From Listeria fleischmannii subsp. fleischmannii LU2006-1 (GTDB lineage: Bacteria > Bacillota > Bacilli > Lactobacillales > Listeriaceae), in assembly GCF_000344175.1 (NCBI RefSeq), contig NZ_ALWW01000011.1, positions 1-64,000 of the forward strand: a stretch of DNA of 64,000 bases. The letters run 5' to 3'. Position numbers and translations under genes: made by a program. The notes beneath the pieces are model-generated. The model had not been told where the DNA came from and made no database searches. It was given only the letters and a program-made list of their open reading frames with translations. Below are positions 16,601 to 25,221 of this stretch, one piece after another (the stretch's first letter is position 1; each line of letters opens with the position of its first letter).

Positions 16601-18279
16601 TGAGCGTTTTGTGCGCTCGGGCATAAAATATTTCCTTCGTCGCCTAGAAGCGTCATCGTAGACACAACGGTTTCCTCACGAAGGCCGTCGATAGGCGGAT
16701 TCGTCACCTGCGCAAATAGTTGTTTGAAGTAGTTAAACAAAAGTTGTGGTCGCTTTGAAAGCACGGCAAGTGGGGCATCATAGCCCATGGCTCCCATTGG
16801 ATCTTTCTTCTCGGTCACCATTGGAATTAAAATTTTATTTAGTTCATCTTGTGTATACCCAAAGGCCTGTTCTAGCTTAAAGCAGTCTGATTTTGAAAGT
16901 GGCACGAAATCGTCCTGTTGGTCGTTCACAAGTTCCTCGATATCGCTTAAATTTTCGAGCCATTCTGCATAAGGTTCTGCCTCAACAAGCGCGCCTTTTA
17001 ATTCTGAATCGGGGACGATGCGCCCTTTTTCTAAATCAATTAAAAGCATTTGACCAGCGCCAACGGTTTCTTTTTTAATCACGTCACTTTCATCTACCGG
17101 TACAACTCCCGTTTCAGACGAATAAATAATCGTGCCTTCTTTCGTCAAATAATAACGTGCCGGGCGCAAACCGTTGCGATCTAAAATCGTACCAATCACA
17201 CGGCCATCTGTAAATGAAATAGAAGTCGGGCCATCCCAAGGTTCCATAAGTGTCGCGTGATACTCATAAAACGCCCGTTTCTTACCAGTCATATTTTTAT
17301 TTTTATCCCACGGCTCCGGAATAAGCATCATCGCCGCATGAGGTAGTGTTCTTCCTGTTTGCACAAGGAATTCAAGCGCATTATCAAGCGTGGCCGAGTC
17401 ACTCCCTGCTTCATCAATGATTGGCAAAACTTTCTCTAGCTTTTCTCCAAAAAGTGGGCTTTCTGCGCGTTTCTCACGAGCCCTCATCCAGTTGACATTT
17501 CCGCGTTGTGTGTTGATTTCACCGTTATGAATCAAGTAACGGTAAGGATGCGCCCGCTCCCAGCTGGGAAATGTATTCGTTGAAAAGCGCGAATGAACAA
17601 GCGCAAAAGCAGATGTGTATTCCGGACTTGCGAGATCCAAATAATACGCGCTAATCTGCTCTGGAAGTAACATCCCTTTATAAATAACCGTTCGCGTAGA
17701 TAAGCTTGGTACATAAAAAGTCCCTTTTAAGTCTTGCGTCTTAGCGAAATTTTCGATTTGTTTGCGAATTAAATAAAGTTCCCTTTCAAATTCCTTTTCA
17801 GATAGCTTTTCTTTCTTTCCAATAAAAATTTGATAAATCTCAGGCTCCGTTTTTTTCGCGCCAACACCAATTTTACTTGCATCTGTCGGCACCTTTCTAT
17901 AGCCGAGAAAATGTTGTTCAGCGTCTTTTACAATTTCTGTTAATTGATTCATCAAAAGTAAACGTTCTTCTTCCTCTTTCGGAAAATTAATCATTCCGAC
18001 TGCATAAGCGAATTTTTCTGGCAATGTAATACCTTGTTCGCTGCAAACGTTTCTAAAAAATGCGTCTGAAATTTCTAATAAGATGCCCGCACCATCACCC
18101 GTATCTCCGCCAACTTCACCGCCGCGATGTTTAAGCTGACATAACATATGAATCCCTTGCATTACAATTTTATGCGAACTTTTATTTTGGACATTCGCTA
18201 CAAAACCGATTCCGCAAGCATCATGTTCATTTTCTGGATTATATAAACCATGTTTTTCAGGCAATCCTACATTTCTCAT
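13693..18279 (-). CDS. gltB: glutamate synthase (NADPH) large subunit
   Basis: Catalytic subunit that takes the amide of glutamine and makes two glutamates. 1,528 residues, full length. Short propeptide ending before Cys22 (HDACGIGFV), the glutaminase nucleophile; central FMN/Fe-S synthase domain with RFGVTSHYLVNAEELQIKMA, GAKPGEGGHLPG and Fe-S cysteines in CVMMRVCHMDTCPVG; C-terminal beta-helix of GxxGG repeats (GKGLSGGKLIVAPGEE). Divergent from its activator gltC, sharing the 182-bp region 18280-18461. ATG 18279 has AAGGAGG upstream. The B. subtilis counterpart is called gltA. Confidence 0.97.
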   Translation of the reverse strand: MRNVGLPEKHGLYNPENEHDACGIGFVANVQNKSSHKIVMQGIHMLCQLKHRGGEVGGDTGDGAGILLEISDAFFRNVCSEQGITLPEKFAYAVGMINFPKEEEERLLLMNQLTEIVKDAEQHFLGYRKVPTDASKIGVGAKKTEPEIYQIFIGKKEKLSEKEFERELYLIRKQIENFAKTQDLKGTFYVPSLSTRTVIYKGMLLPEQISAYYLDLASPEYTSAFALVHSRFSTNTFPSWERAHPYRYLIHNGEINTQRGNVNWMRAREKRAESPLFGEKLEKVLPIIDEAGSDSATLDNALEFLVQTGRTLPHAAMMLIPEPWDKNKNMTGKKRAFYEYHATLMEPWDGPTSISFTDGRVIGTILDRNGLRPARYYLTKEGTIIYSSETGVVPVDESDVIKKETVGAGQMLLIDLEKGRIVPDSELKGALVEAEPYAEWLENLSDIEELVNDQQDDFVPLSKSDCFKLEQAFGYTQDELNKILIPMVTEKKDPMGAMGYDAPLAVLSKRPQLLFNYFKQLFAQVTNPPIDGLREETVVSTMTLLGDEGNILCPSAQNAHRIRLKTPILNRKEYAALLHQTKFSVETSVIPMLFQKEECDSLDARLEQLFTQVEEAIQSGSKLIVLTDEGTNADWIGIPSLLATSGLHQHLIKKGLRTKASLIIKTAEARDVHQCATLIGYGADAIFPYLAIHAFHDLIEQGRMKGFTLNEAEERYTEALTDGILKVMSKMGISTVQSYRGAQIFEAIGISTSVTEIYFPGTASVLSGIPLDIIAKEAWLRHRQAFHDIGYQAFTLDSGGEYQWRSNGEYHVYNPLAIHSLQRATRENDREAYDLYADLMQNQNQAFLRGLFDIQTDRSPVPLSEVEPAEEIFKRFKTGAMSYGSISQEAHEALAVAMNRIGGKSNSGEGGEDPERFTKDANGDLRRSAIKQVASGRFGVTSHYLVNAEELQIKMAQGAKPGEGGHLPGKKVYPWISKTRGSTTGVGLISPPPHHDIYSIEDLAQLIFDLKNANQNARINVKLVSKTGVGTIASGVAKGNADVILVSGYEGGTGAAARSSIRHTGLPWEIGLSETQQTLLLNGLRNQVVLETDGKMMTGKDVLIAALLGAEEYGFATAPLVTLGCVMMRVCHMDTCPVGVATQNPELRKKFAGSADYVVNFFQFIVSEMREMMAELGFRTLDELIGQKQYITLNNRKEAHWKAKYLDFNNMLYTDDFYKTQTQICTKTQNHKLEETLDYRAILAQIKPALETGQKVTGTFKVRNIDRAVGTITGSLVSHKYGAEGLPEDTIDLTFKGAAGQSFGAYTPKGMTLRIIGDANDYFGKGLSGGKLIVAPGEETPIDPHDSAVVGNVTLYGATGGEAYMLGKAGARFAVRNSGATAVVEGIGDNGCEYMTGGAVAILGEVGDNFAAGMSGGVAYVYTKDKEAFSKKTNHELVSVRGVVSLREKNRLKDMLIRHAAYTGSESAKQILNQFEEELAHFVYVIPNEYEVILRRMEELQETGKSHDEAELAAFYELTTEAPKVQVE

Positions 18280-18430
18280 TAAAATTCCTCCTTACGCATC
18301 CATATCCTTTTATTGACGGAATAAACTAAATTGATAGAAAATTCTATTCTTATCCATCATAACGTTTGGTGTAAGTTCTATTTTATTCCTTTTCATTTAT
18401 CGAAACAATATATATAATAGAATAAAACAA

Positions 18431-18443
18431 TCTCAATTTGAGA
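18431..18443. promoter_or_regulatory. probable GltC operator
   Basis: TCTCAATTTGAGA, a palindrome in the gltB-gltC divergent region, 18 bases before the gltC start. Position and ATCTC-type half-sites agree with LysR-type GltC boxes known from Bacillus subtilis, where GltC represses itself and activates gltAB when 2-oxoglutarate is high. Assignment is by analogy. Confidence 0.6.
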
Positions 18444-18461
18444 ACGAAAGAAGTGTGAATC

Positions 18462-19352
18462 GTGGAACTACGCCAATTAAAATATTTTATGGAAGTCGCC
18501 CGAGTCGAACATATGACGCAAGCATCCGAAAATCTACACGTCGCCCAATCTGCCGTCAGTAGGCAGATAATTAAACTAGAAGAGGAGCTTGGCGTGGCAC
18601 TTTTCGAACGCGTTGGTCGCAATATGCGCCTTACAAACGTTGGGAAAGATTTTCTTGCACAAGCCAAACGCGCAGTAAACGAACTTCAAAAAGCAGAGGC
18701 GATTGTAACCGAGTATACCAATCCAAAAATCGGAACCGTTCGCGTTGGTTTACCAAACTCGCTCGCAACCAAAGTCCTTCCCGCCGTCATCTCTGAATTT
18801 AGGAAAAATTATCCTGACATCTCCTATCAATTTATGGAAGGTTCTAACGCAGAACTGACAAATATGCTACTCTCAGGCGATCTCGACCTCACTTTTCTAT
18901 CACCTGTCCCGACTGAAACAGAGTTTTTTTACACAACCCGCTTTTTTGATGAAAAGTTAAAAGTTATTGTCCCAAAATCGCATCCGCTGAGTAATGAGCT
19001 GACATTAACGCTTCACGATTTAAAAAATGAAAAATTCATCCTCTATCCAAATGATTTTGACTTGTTTCAAATCGTCCAAACATCTGCCAAAAAAAAAGGA
19101 ATTACGCTTGATATTGCCTTTCAAAGTACCGATTTTTATACTATTCAGGGTCTGGTCGGCGCCGGGCTTGGCATTTCCATTCTCCCCGAAATGATTTTAG
19201 ATGGTGCCATTTTTAAAGAAACGATTAGCATTCCTCTTCGTGATAAAGACTTACGCCGTTCTGTCGGCCTTATCACGGCCAAAAAACGCAAACTTTCCCC
19301 TTCTGAACAGCTGTTTTATGAATTTATTTTAGCGTTTTTTAAAAGCAAATAA
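18462..19352 (+). CDS. gltC: LysR-type activator of glutamate synthase
   Basis: Transcription factor that senses 2-oxoglutarate/glutamate and activates gltBD. 296 residues: N-terminal winged helix (MELRQLKYFMEVARVEHMTQ, with AQSAVSRQIIKLEEELG recognition helix), then the periplasmic-binding-like effector domain. GTG start at 18462. Diverges from gltB with an operator-like palindrome at 18431-18443, and is closed by the terminator at 19352-19384. Confidence 0.93.
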   Translation: MELRQLKYFMEVARVEHMTQASENLHVAQSAVSRQIIKLEEELGVALFERVGRNMRLTNVGKDFLAQAKRAVNELQKAEAIVTEYTNPKIGTVRVGLPNSLATKVLPAVISEFRKNYPDISYQFMEGSNAELTNMLLSGDLDLTFLSPVPTETEFFYTTRFFDEKLKVIVPKSHPLSNELTLTLHDLKNEKFILYPNDFDLFQIVQTSAKKKGITLDIAFQSTDFYTIQGLVGAGLGISILPEMILDGAIFKETISIPLRDKDLRRSVGLITAKKRKLSPSEQLFYEFILAFFKSK

Positions 19353-19384
19353 AAAGGAAGCCTTTTAAACAAAGACTTCCTTTT
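19352..19384. terminator. bidirectional terminator between gltC and the M24-like gene
   Basis: AAAAGGAAG (19352-19360) pairs with CTTCCTTTT (19376-19384); A- and T-runs on both sides serve both converging genes. Confidence 0.8.
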
Positions 19385-19386
19385 CT

Positions 19387-20757
19387 CTATTCATTCACAA
19401 ACGCCAACTCTTTATTCAATAAATACGGTCGTAAATAAGCAACTGTATTCGATAATGGTAAAATATCTTCATGAATATCAATTTGTAAAACTTCACGTAA
19501 ATAACGACGGCGCTCCTTGATGCGCTCGTGTAGTTCCGGATAATCGCGGCGAATCGTTTCGCGTAACGAGGCGTCCGCAAGCGCAACACATTCCTCTGCA
19601 CTCACGCCAGCATATCCTTTTACAGAAGGAATAATGTCAATTTGGAAAATCATACCGCTTTTTAAAGTATGAGGTGAATTCGGATAAATAGGGGAAGACA
19701 TCCACTCTTCATCGGCCGTCAAATGGCCAGGATTTAAATGCCAGTGGTACCGTTCTTTTGGTAGTACATCCTCCACCATTTGATAAACATCAGCTGCCGG
19801 ATAGCCCACCTTAACCGTTTCAAGCCATTTTACAACAGCATTAAAATAAGGGCCAGAAACTCGTTCCACATAATCTTCTTGACCATCTGGAAGCTCCTTC
19901 GCCTCACTAACAGCATATCCTGCACGACTCGATAAGCCGCCCTTAAAGCCACAAGTAAGTGAGATTTTATCGCCTAGACGCACCTTTTTATTCGTTGGGT
20001 ATAAATTGGCATACTGAAAACGTTCGCCCGTTGCCATAATCGAGATGACCGTGTGCGGCTGGCCCAGGCGCGCAAGTTCGCCCGCAAGTTCCATCTCACT
20101 TTTTCCAACATCGATTTGATTCATTGCGTTTAAAATACTTGTGGAAGAAAGACTCGCACCAAATTCATAGTGCGCGACTTCGTTCGCGTTATTTAAAATA
20201 CGTGCACCCATTTCGTTCCCAATCATCACGCCGGATGCCGAAATGAGTGTAGCATCCGTGGCACAATCTTGAATAGCTTTTACGATAAAATGTGGGATAT
20301 CAAATAACGTTTCATTTTTTTCCGTCGTTGTGGTCCATTTTTTCCAGCCTACTAAACCAATCGTTTTCGCACCATCCAGTTTAGCCTGCGCCAATAAGTC
20401 TAGAAGCGGTACGAACGGGTCCATTGGCTGATTAGGGAGAGAAAAATGAGGAACATGGATGGCTTTATTTGGAATTCGTGCATGTGCCGCCATCTTCATG
20501 TTTTCATTTCCCAAAAGTAAAAAGGTTTCATTCGTTTGACTTAAAACGAGAAGAGCCTCTTCAAATCGCGGAATAAATCCAGTTAAATATTCAAAATTCG
20601 CGCCATGTTCTTTATCCGCATAAATCACAAGCGTATCAATTCCTGACTGAACCATGTTAGCCTTCACTTTAGCTAAACGTTCATGGATGGTCTCTTCCGT
20701 CAGCTCAACCGACATACCAAGCATTGTTTTTGGTGCTTCAATCGCTTTTAATTTCAT
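19387..20757 (-). CDS. M24 (creatinase/Xaa-Pro peptidase fold) protein with metal ligands apparently lost
   Basis: 456 residues: creatinase-like N-terminal domain (YLTGFIPRFEEALLVL, FLLLGNENMKMAAHA) and a pita-bread C-terminal domain. The usual M24 ligands are not evident: where a D-x-G ... S-D-x-T-R run is expected it reads ISLTCGFKGGLSSRAGYAV, and the Glu of the EPG motif is replaced in MIFQIDIIPS. The His of NPGHL and the Glu of SAEECVAL remain. A non-metallo creatinase-type hydrolase or a non-enzymatic protein is more likely than a peptidase. Last gene of a three-gene minus-strand operon with a GNAT and an Fe-ADH-like dehydrogenase; substrate unknown. Confidence 0.75.
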   Translation of the reverse strand: MKLKAIEAPKTMLGMSVELTEETIHERLAKVKANMVQSGIDTLVIYADKEHGANFEYLTGFIPRFEEALLVLSQTNETFLLLGNENMKMAAHARIPNKAIHVPHFSLPNQPMDPFVPLLDLLAQAKLDGAKTIGLVGWKKWTTTTEKNETLFDIPHFIVKAIQDCATDATLISASGVMIGNEMGARILNNANEVAHYEFGASLSSTSILNAMNQIDVGKSEMELAGELARLGQPHTVISIMATGERFQYANLYPTNKKVRLGDKISLTCGFKGGLSSRAGYAVSEAKELPDGQEDYVERVSGPYFNAVVKWLETVKVGYPAADVYQMVEDVLPKERYHWHLNPGHLTADEEWMSSPIYPNSPHTLKSGMIFQIDIIPSVKGYAGVSAEECVALADASLRETIRRDYPELHERIKERRRYLREVLQIDIHEDILPLSNTVAYLRPYLLNKELAFVNE

Positions 20758-20766
20758 AATAGCCTC

Positions 20767-21282
20767 CTACACGTTATGAAAAGCAGATGGGTAACGAATG
20801 GTACCATGAAATCCATCTAAACTTTTAGGATATAATTCCAATGCTAAAAAATTTTCAGAGGGGACAGCAAACGGCGGCAAAATTCCATAGTTTTTCGCTT
20901 CTTGAAAGCCAAATTTTGGATAATACGAAGCGTGTCCAAGTACGATAATACCAGGATAGGCTTTCTGCCTAGCTAACCGAATACCCTCTTCCATAAGTGC
21001 CGATCCTATCTTCATTCCTTGCCATTCTTTTACAACAGCAAGCGGAGCAAGGGCAAGTAAAATGCGCGTTTCTTCATCATTTTCTAAAAAGATTTCGCTA
21101 AATAATGCGTGTCCTATGATTTCCCCGTCTCCATTTTCTGCAACAAGTGATAAATCATTTATATACTCTGCGGTTTTGCGAATTTCTTCGACTAAATTTG
21201 CCTCTTCCTGCCGGCCAAATGCTTTTTCATGCACTGTAAAAATCGCTTTATTATCCGCTTTTGTTTGGATTCGTATGAACAT
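20767..21282 (-). CDS. GNAT family N-acetyltransferase
   Basis: 171 residues from ATG 21282 (MFIRIQTKADN). The longer frame uses a TTG at 21321 inside the upstream gene and is unlikely. GNAT core: acetyl-CoA loop motif VVKEWQGMKIGSALMEEGI, strand ILLALAPLAV, and GIIVLGHASYYPKFGFQ near the C-terminus, the pattern of YhbS-type acetyltransferases. The start overlaps or abuts the dehydrogenase stop (21284-21286), so the two are translated together. Substrate unknown. Confidence 0.8.
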   Translation of the reverse strand: MFIRIQTKADNKAIFTVHEKAFGRQEEANLVEEIRKTAEYINDLSLVAENGDGEIIGHALFSEIFLENDEETRILLALAPLAVVKEWQGMKIGSALMEEGIRLARQKAYPGIIVLGHASYYPKFGFQEAKNYGILPPFAVPSENFLALELYPKSLDGFHGTIRYPSAFHNV

Positions 21283-21283
21283 T

Positions 21284-22387
21284 TTAATGTCTAACTCGCT
21301 TTTCAATTTGATAATTTTCAAGTTCTTGCATGGCGCGCTCGACTTTTTCAGCCGTGATTGGCCCCTTCATCATATGAATGGTCTCGCCTTCTTCTGTAGC
21401 GCGAATGGAAACTGCTTTTAAGCTATCCAGTGAAAGTGGTGCCTTTAGCATATCCATAAGAGAAGTTGGTAGACCAAGTGCCGAATAAAAAGGAAGTAAG
21501 CGTTCAATTTCATCCAGACGGTCTTCTAAGACGAGTTGTACGAAAACACCATAAGCAACTTTATTACCGTGTAAAATGTGATGCGTTTCAGGAATGATAG
21601 TTAAGGCATCGTGAATGGAATGGGCGCCGGCAGTACGGCCATAACGGTCCCCAAATCCGCCTACCATCCCTGCTACTAAAATGTTCGTTTCAACAACTTG
21701 AATGAATGCCTCATTTAATTCTTTTGTCTCCATGGAACGAATGGCCTGAAGACTTAGCTTTAATAAATTTTCTCGACATTTACTTGCCGCGAAATACGCA
21801 ATTTCCACTTCAACAGGTGGTTTCTCAAGCTGTGAAATAATCACATCTGCCTCATACCATTTTGCTAGTGTGTCGCCGATACCTGCAATCATAAGTTCAA
21901 TAGGTGAATGCAAAATAATTTCTGGCTCGATTAAAACAAGCGCATTACTTTCAGGAAAAACATCATAACGAATCATCGCACCATTTTGGTCATACATCAC
22001 ACTAAGTGGTGTGGCAGCCGCACATGTTGCGGCAAGCGTTGGTAAAATCAAAACAGGAATGCGTAAAATATGAGCACTTGCTTTAGCTAAATCGGTAAGT
22101 TTACCACCACCCACAACGACAATCGCTTGAAAATCATTGTCTCGCACAAGATCTACAGTCCGGTCCCGCTCTTCATACGTACATTCTCCGTTATATCGTT
22201 CAAATCTTACAAAAACATCTGGTAAATCAGGAAATTTATCTTTGGCCACTTCCCATGATTTTAAACCATGTAAAACAAGTATTCGTTTTAAATGCCGCCG
22301 TTTTAAGTGTTCCGGCAAAGTTGCCCAGGCCCCTGTATGACACTCGTATTCTTGCGGTGCTCCTCGCACTATTAATTTTTCCACCAT
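21284..22387 (-). CDS. iron-containing alcohol dehydrogenase family protein (glycerol dehydrogenase-like)
   Basis: NAD(P)-dependent polyol/alcohol dehydrogenase of the GldA/glycerol-1-phosphate dehydrogenase branch. 367 residues: Rossmann part with VVVGGGKLTDLAKA (about residues 100-113) and LPTLAATCAAATPLS, C-terminal helical domain with metal ligands Asp in GIGDTLAKWYE and His in AGAHSIHDAL and HHILHGNKVAYG. GGGAGGAG precedes ATG 22387. First gene of the operon with GNAT and the M24-like protein. Actual substrate not decidable. Confidence 0.82.
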   Translation of the reverse strand: MVEKLIVRGAPQEYECHTGAWATLPEHLKRRHLKRILVLHGLKSWEVAKDKFPDLPDVFVRFERYNGECTYEERDRTVDLVRDNDFQAIVVVGGGKLTDLAKASAHILRIPVLILPTLAATCAAATPLSVMYDQNGAMIRYDVFPESNALVLIEPEIILHSPIELMIAGIGDTLAKWYEADVIISQLEKPPVEVEIAYFAASKCRENLLKLSLQAIRSMETKELNEAFIQVVETNILVAGMVGGFGDRYGRTAGAHSIHDALTIIPETHHILHGNKVAYGVFVQLVLEDRLDEIERLLPFYSALGLPTSLMDMLKAPLSLDSLKAVSIRATEEGETIHMMKGPITAEKVERAMQELENYQIEKRVRH

Positions 22388-22408
22388 GATGAAACTCCTC
22401 CCTAAAAA

Positions 22409-23458
22409 CTATTTGATTTCTATATCTTTTGCGACTAATAAATAATCATCTTTTCTAGCAAAATGAATGATTAGTTCGGTAAATTCCCCTTCTACCGAAC
22501 TAATTTCAATCGTATGACCTAACTTTTTGGCCATTTGTTTGGCTAAATAAAGCCCCATGCCAGTCGCTTTCTTTTCTTTCCTACCTATCATTCCAGTAAA
22601 GCCTTGCTCAAAAACACGTGATAAATCCTCATCGCTAATCCCGCGGCCTTGATCTCGAATGTGCAAATCTATTTTGTCTTTTTTCTCCTCACACCAAATC
22701 TTGATTTCATCGCCTTCTTCCGTGTATTTTAAGGCATTAGAAATAATTTGATCTAAAATAAAGCCCAACCACTTGCTATCTGTTCGAACGTCAAAATCCA
22801 CTTCCTCCATCACCAGTTTTTTCCGTCCCGAAATAAACAGCTTTGAATGTCGTTTAATCGATTCACGCACAACATTACCAAGATTTTGCTCTTGGATAAA
22901 ATAGTCTTTTGCAAATGTATCAAGACGCGAAAAGTACAGGGCTTGCATGACTAATTGATCCACTCGGTCAAGCTCTTCATCAACTTTCGCAAAAATCGTT
23001 TTAGTGTCATTCAAATCCGGATTTTTAATTAACATTTTACTCGCCACAAGCGGTGTCTTCACCTCATGCACCCAGTACAAGATAAAATCATGATACTCCT
23101 CTTGTTTATCTTGAAGGGCTGAAATGTTTTTTTGCTCTTCTCGGTGTTTCTTGCGCATCAGCTCATTAAAAAAAGCTTGCTCGCTTGTTCGCGGATTTGG
23201 TAAAAGTTCAATAATATTTTCATCAATCTCACCCTCGACTAGTTCTTTCATTTCCTTCCAGTAGCGGTATTTAAAAATATAGCCTAGTACGAGGTAAGCT
23301 ACTAGAAACATAAAGACGAAAAAGTATAAATAGACAATATTTCCAACCGTCAATTTACTATTCGGGTCAATATAAATGAGTAGCCCGACAAAAAACATCA
23401 CGATAACAAAGAAAAATAAGAAAAAGCGCTTATCACGTACATAACGCCACCAGGTCAA
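22409..23458 (-). CDS. virS: sensor histidine kinase VirS
   Basis: Membrane kinase partner of VirR in response to cationic peptides and cell-wall antibiotics. 349 residues: two close membrane helices (about 12-30 and 41-60) with a very short external loop, as in BceS-type intramembrane-sensing kinases that listen to an ABC transporter; H-box with His131 in YWVHEVKTPL; ATPase motifs NALKYTEEGDEI, DQGRGISDEDL and GMGLYLAKQ. Distal gene of the virR operon, 6 bases after adenine deaminase. VirAB encoded at 27405-30143 is the likely sensor. Confidence 0.9.
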   Translation of the reverse strand: MTWWRYVRDKRFFLFFFVIVMFFVGLLIYIDPNSKLTVGNIVYLYFFVFMFLVAYLVLGYIFKYRYWKEMKELVEGEIDENIIELLPNPRTSEQAFFNELMRKKHREEQKNISALQDKQEEYHDFILYWVHEVKTPLVASKMLIKNPDLNDTKTIFAKVDEELDRVDQLVMQALYFSRLDTFAKDYFIQEQNLGNVVRESIKRHSKLFISGRKKLVMEEVDFDVRTDSKWLGFILDQIISNALKYTEEGDEIKIWCEEKKDKIDLHIRDQGRGISDEDLSRVFEQGFTGMIGRKEKKATGMGLYLAKQMAKKLGHTIEISSVEGEFTELIIHFARKDDYLLVAKDIEIK

Positions 23459-23464
23459 CTAAAA

Positions 23465-25207
23465 TCACCCTTCCTCTTCAAGTTCAAGGGGCACAAAATC
23501 AAATTTTTGAAAGTCAAATAGCCCTTGATCGGTTAGTTTATATTCCGGAATGACCGGAAGCGTTAAGAAAGATAAGGTAAGGAATGGGTCAAAACCACTC
23601 GCATCACTAATCGTTTGAAAAACTGCTAACAATTTTTCTAAGTCTTTTTGAACCTTTTCATACGGGGCAGCTGTTAGTAAACCGGCAATTTCCAGACGAA
23701 GTTCCCCGAGAATCTGTTCATCCGAGACAACAACGATACCACCACCAATTTCAGTAAGCCTTAAAATCGCCCGCTCTATATCCGTATCATTCGTACCTAC
23801 AGCCACAATATTGTGCGAATCATGAGCAACCGTTGTCGCAATAGCACCGTTCTTAAGTCCAAATCCTTTTACAATCCCTAAACCAATATTTTTCGTACCT
23901 TTATGACGCTCAACCACAACCATCTTGGCTAAATCTTTGGAAGAATCAGGTATAAACACTCCGTCTTGAATTTCGACACGAGCGCTTAGTCGCTCCGTAA
24001 ATAAACTATTCGGTAGCATACCCATGACGCGGACATTTTGAGATTTAAGGGCTAAGCGTAAATCGCTTTTTTGAAAATGATGTGTAATCGGTGGTGATTT
24101 GAAATCATCTTTAGCGCGCTTAAATTCAGCCTCTCGCCTCTCGCCATTTTCTACTAATAATCTGCCCTTTTTAAAAACTTTTGTAATCGCAACATCTTCT
24201 AAACGATCTAGGAAAATAAGATCTGCTTGATAACCAGCAGCCACCGCACCTAAATAAGGCAAATTATGACAGTTGGCGGCATTAATTGTGGCCATTTGAA
24301 TAGCCGTAATCGGGGCAATACCATGTGAAATAGCCAGCTTAACATTATAATTAATGGATCCTTCTTGGATTAAATCCGGTATTAATTTGTCGTCCGTGCA
24401 GAAACAAAAACGATGACTGTTTTCGATTCGTACAGCTTCGATGGCTTGTTTTAAATCGCGTCCGACTGTCCCTTCGCGCAACATAACAAACATTCCTGCC
24501 TGAACGCGGTCAAGCGCTTCGTCACGCGTTGTGCTTTCATGGTCCGTTCGAATCCCGGCAGCTAAATAATTATTTAAATTATCGCGTGTTAAACCGGCGC
24601 CGTGCCCGTCAATGCGCCCACCATGTTCTTTGGCATCAATGATTTTTTGTAAAATATCTGCATCTCCGGAAGCCACAGACGGAAAATCCATCACCTCTGC
24701 AAGTCCTATTACTTTTTCATCCTGATAAAGAGGTCTTAAATCTTCAGAAAGGAGTGTTGCTCCGTTGTTTTCTTGTGGTGTTGCCGGGACAGAGGACGGG
24801 GCCATGACGAACATGTCGATTGGTGCTTCTTCTGCATCCTTAAGCATAAATTTAATGCCGGGAATGCCCGCAACGTTCGCTATTTCGTGCGGATCTGTGA
24901 CAATTGTTGTGACACCGTTTGGAAGCAGTACTCGAGCGAGCTCGCTTGGTGTAATCATGGCACTTTCGACATGGACATGGGCATCAATAAAGCCTGGGGC
25001 AATATAAGCACCTTTAGCATCAATGATTTCATCTGCTTCATGAAATGATCCAATTCCGGCAATATAACCGTTTTTTATGGCGATATCGCCTTCCATAATT
25101 TCCCCGGTGAACACATTTATAATGCGACCGTTTTGGATAATACAATCTGCTTTTGCACGGTGATTGCTGACTGCAATGCGTTCACGTAAACTTTGTACGG
25201 TTTCCAC
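23465..25207 (-). CDS. adeC: adenine deaminase
   Basis: Deaminates adenine to hypoxanthine and ammonia for purine salvage. 580 residues, family length. Amidohydrolase metal site PGFIDAHVHVESAMITPSE, adenine deaminase signatures VTDPHEIANVAG and GRIDGHGAGL, and the C-terminal domain NIVAVGTNDTDIERAI / ILRLTEIGGGIVVVSD. Sits between the small 25222 gene and virS in the virR operon, with short gaps of 6-14 bases. No PurBox is visible at this locus. Confidence 0.95.
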   Translation of the reverse strand: METVQSLRERIAVSNHRAKADCIIQNGRIINVFTGEIMEGDIAIKNGYIAGIGSFHEADEIIDAKGAYIAPGFIDAHVHVESAMITPSELARVLLPNGVTTIVTDPHEIANVAGIPGIKFMLKDAEEAPIDMFVMAPSSVPATPQENNGATLLSEDLRPLYQDEKVIGLAEVMDFPSVASGDADILQKIIDAKEHGGRIDGHGAGLTRDNLNNYLAAGIRTDHESTTRDEALDRVQAGMFVMLREGTVGRDLKQAIEAVRIENSHRFCFCTDDKLIPDLIQEGSINYNVKLAISHGIAPITAIQMATINAANCHNLPYLGAVAAGYQADLIFLDRLEDVAITKVFKKGRLLVENGERREAEFKRAKDDFKSPPITHHFQKSDLRLALKSQNVRVMGMLPNSLFTERLSARVEIQDGVFIPDSSKDLAKMVVVERHKGTKNIGLGIVKGFGLKNGAIATTVAHDSHNIVAVGTNDTDIERAILRLTEIGGGIVVVSDEQILGELRLEIAGLLTAAPYEKVQKDLEKLLAVFQTISDASGFDPFLTLSFLTLPVIPEYKLTDQGLFDFQKFDFVPLELEEEG

Positions 25208-25221
25208 GTCAACTTCCTCCT

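Noticed and set aside
14834..17714. Several 60- to 100-codon frames within gltB on both strands
   Set aside because: All lie inside the intact 1,528-codon gltB and lack ribosome sites; they are shadows of its codon pattern.
21283..21321. Longer GNAT with TTG start
   Set aside because: The extension lies inside the dehydrogenase gene and has no ribosome site; ATG 21282 is more natural.
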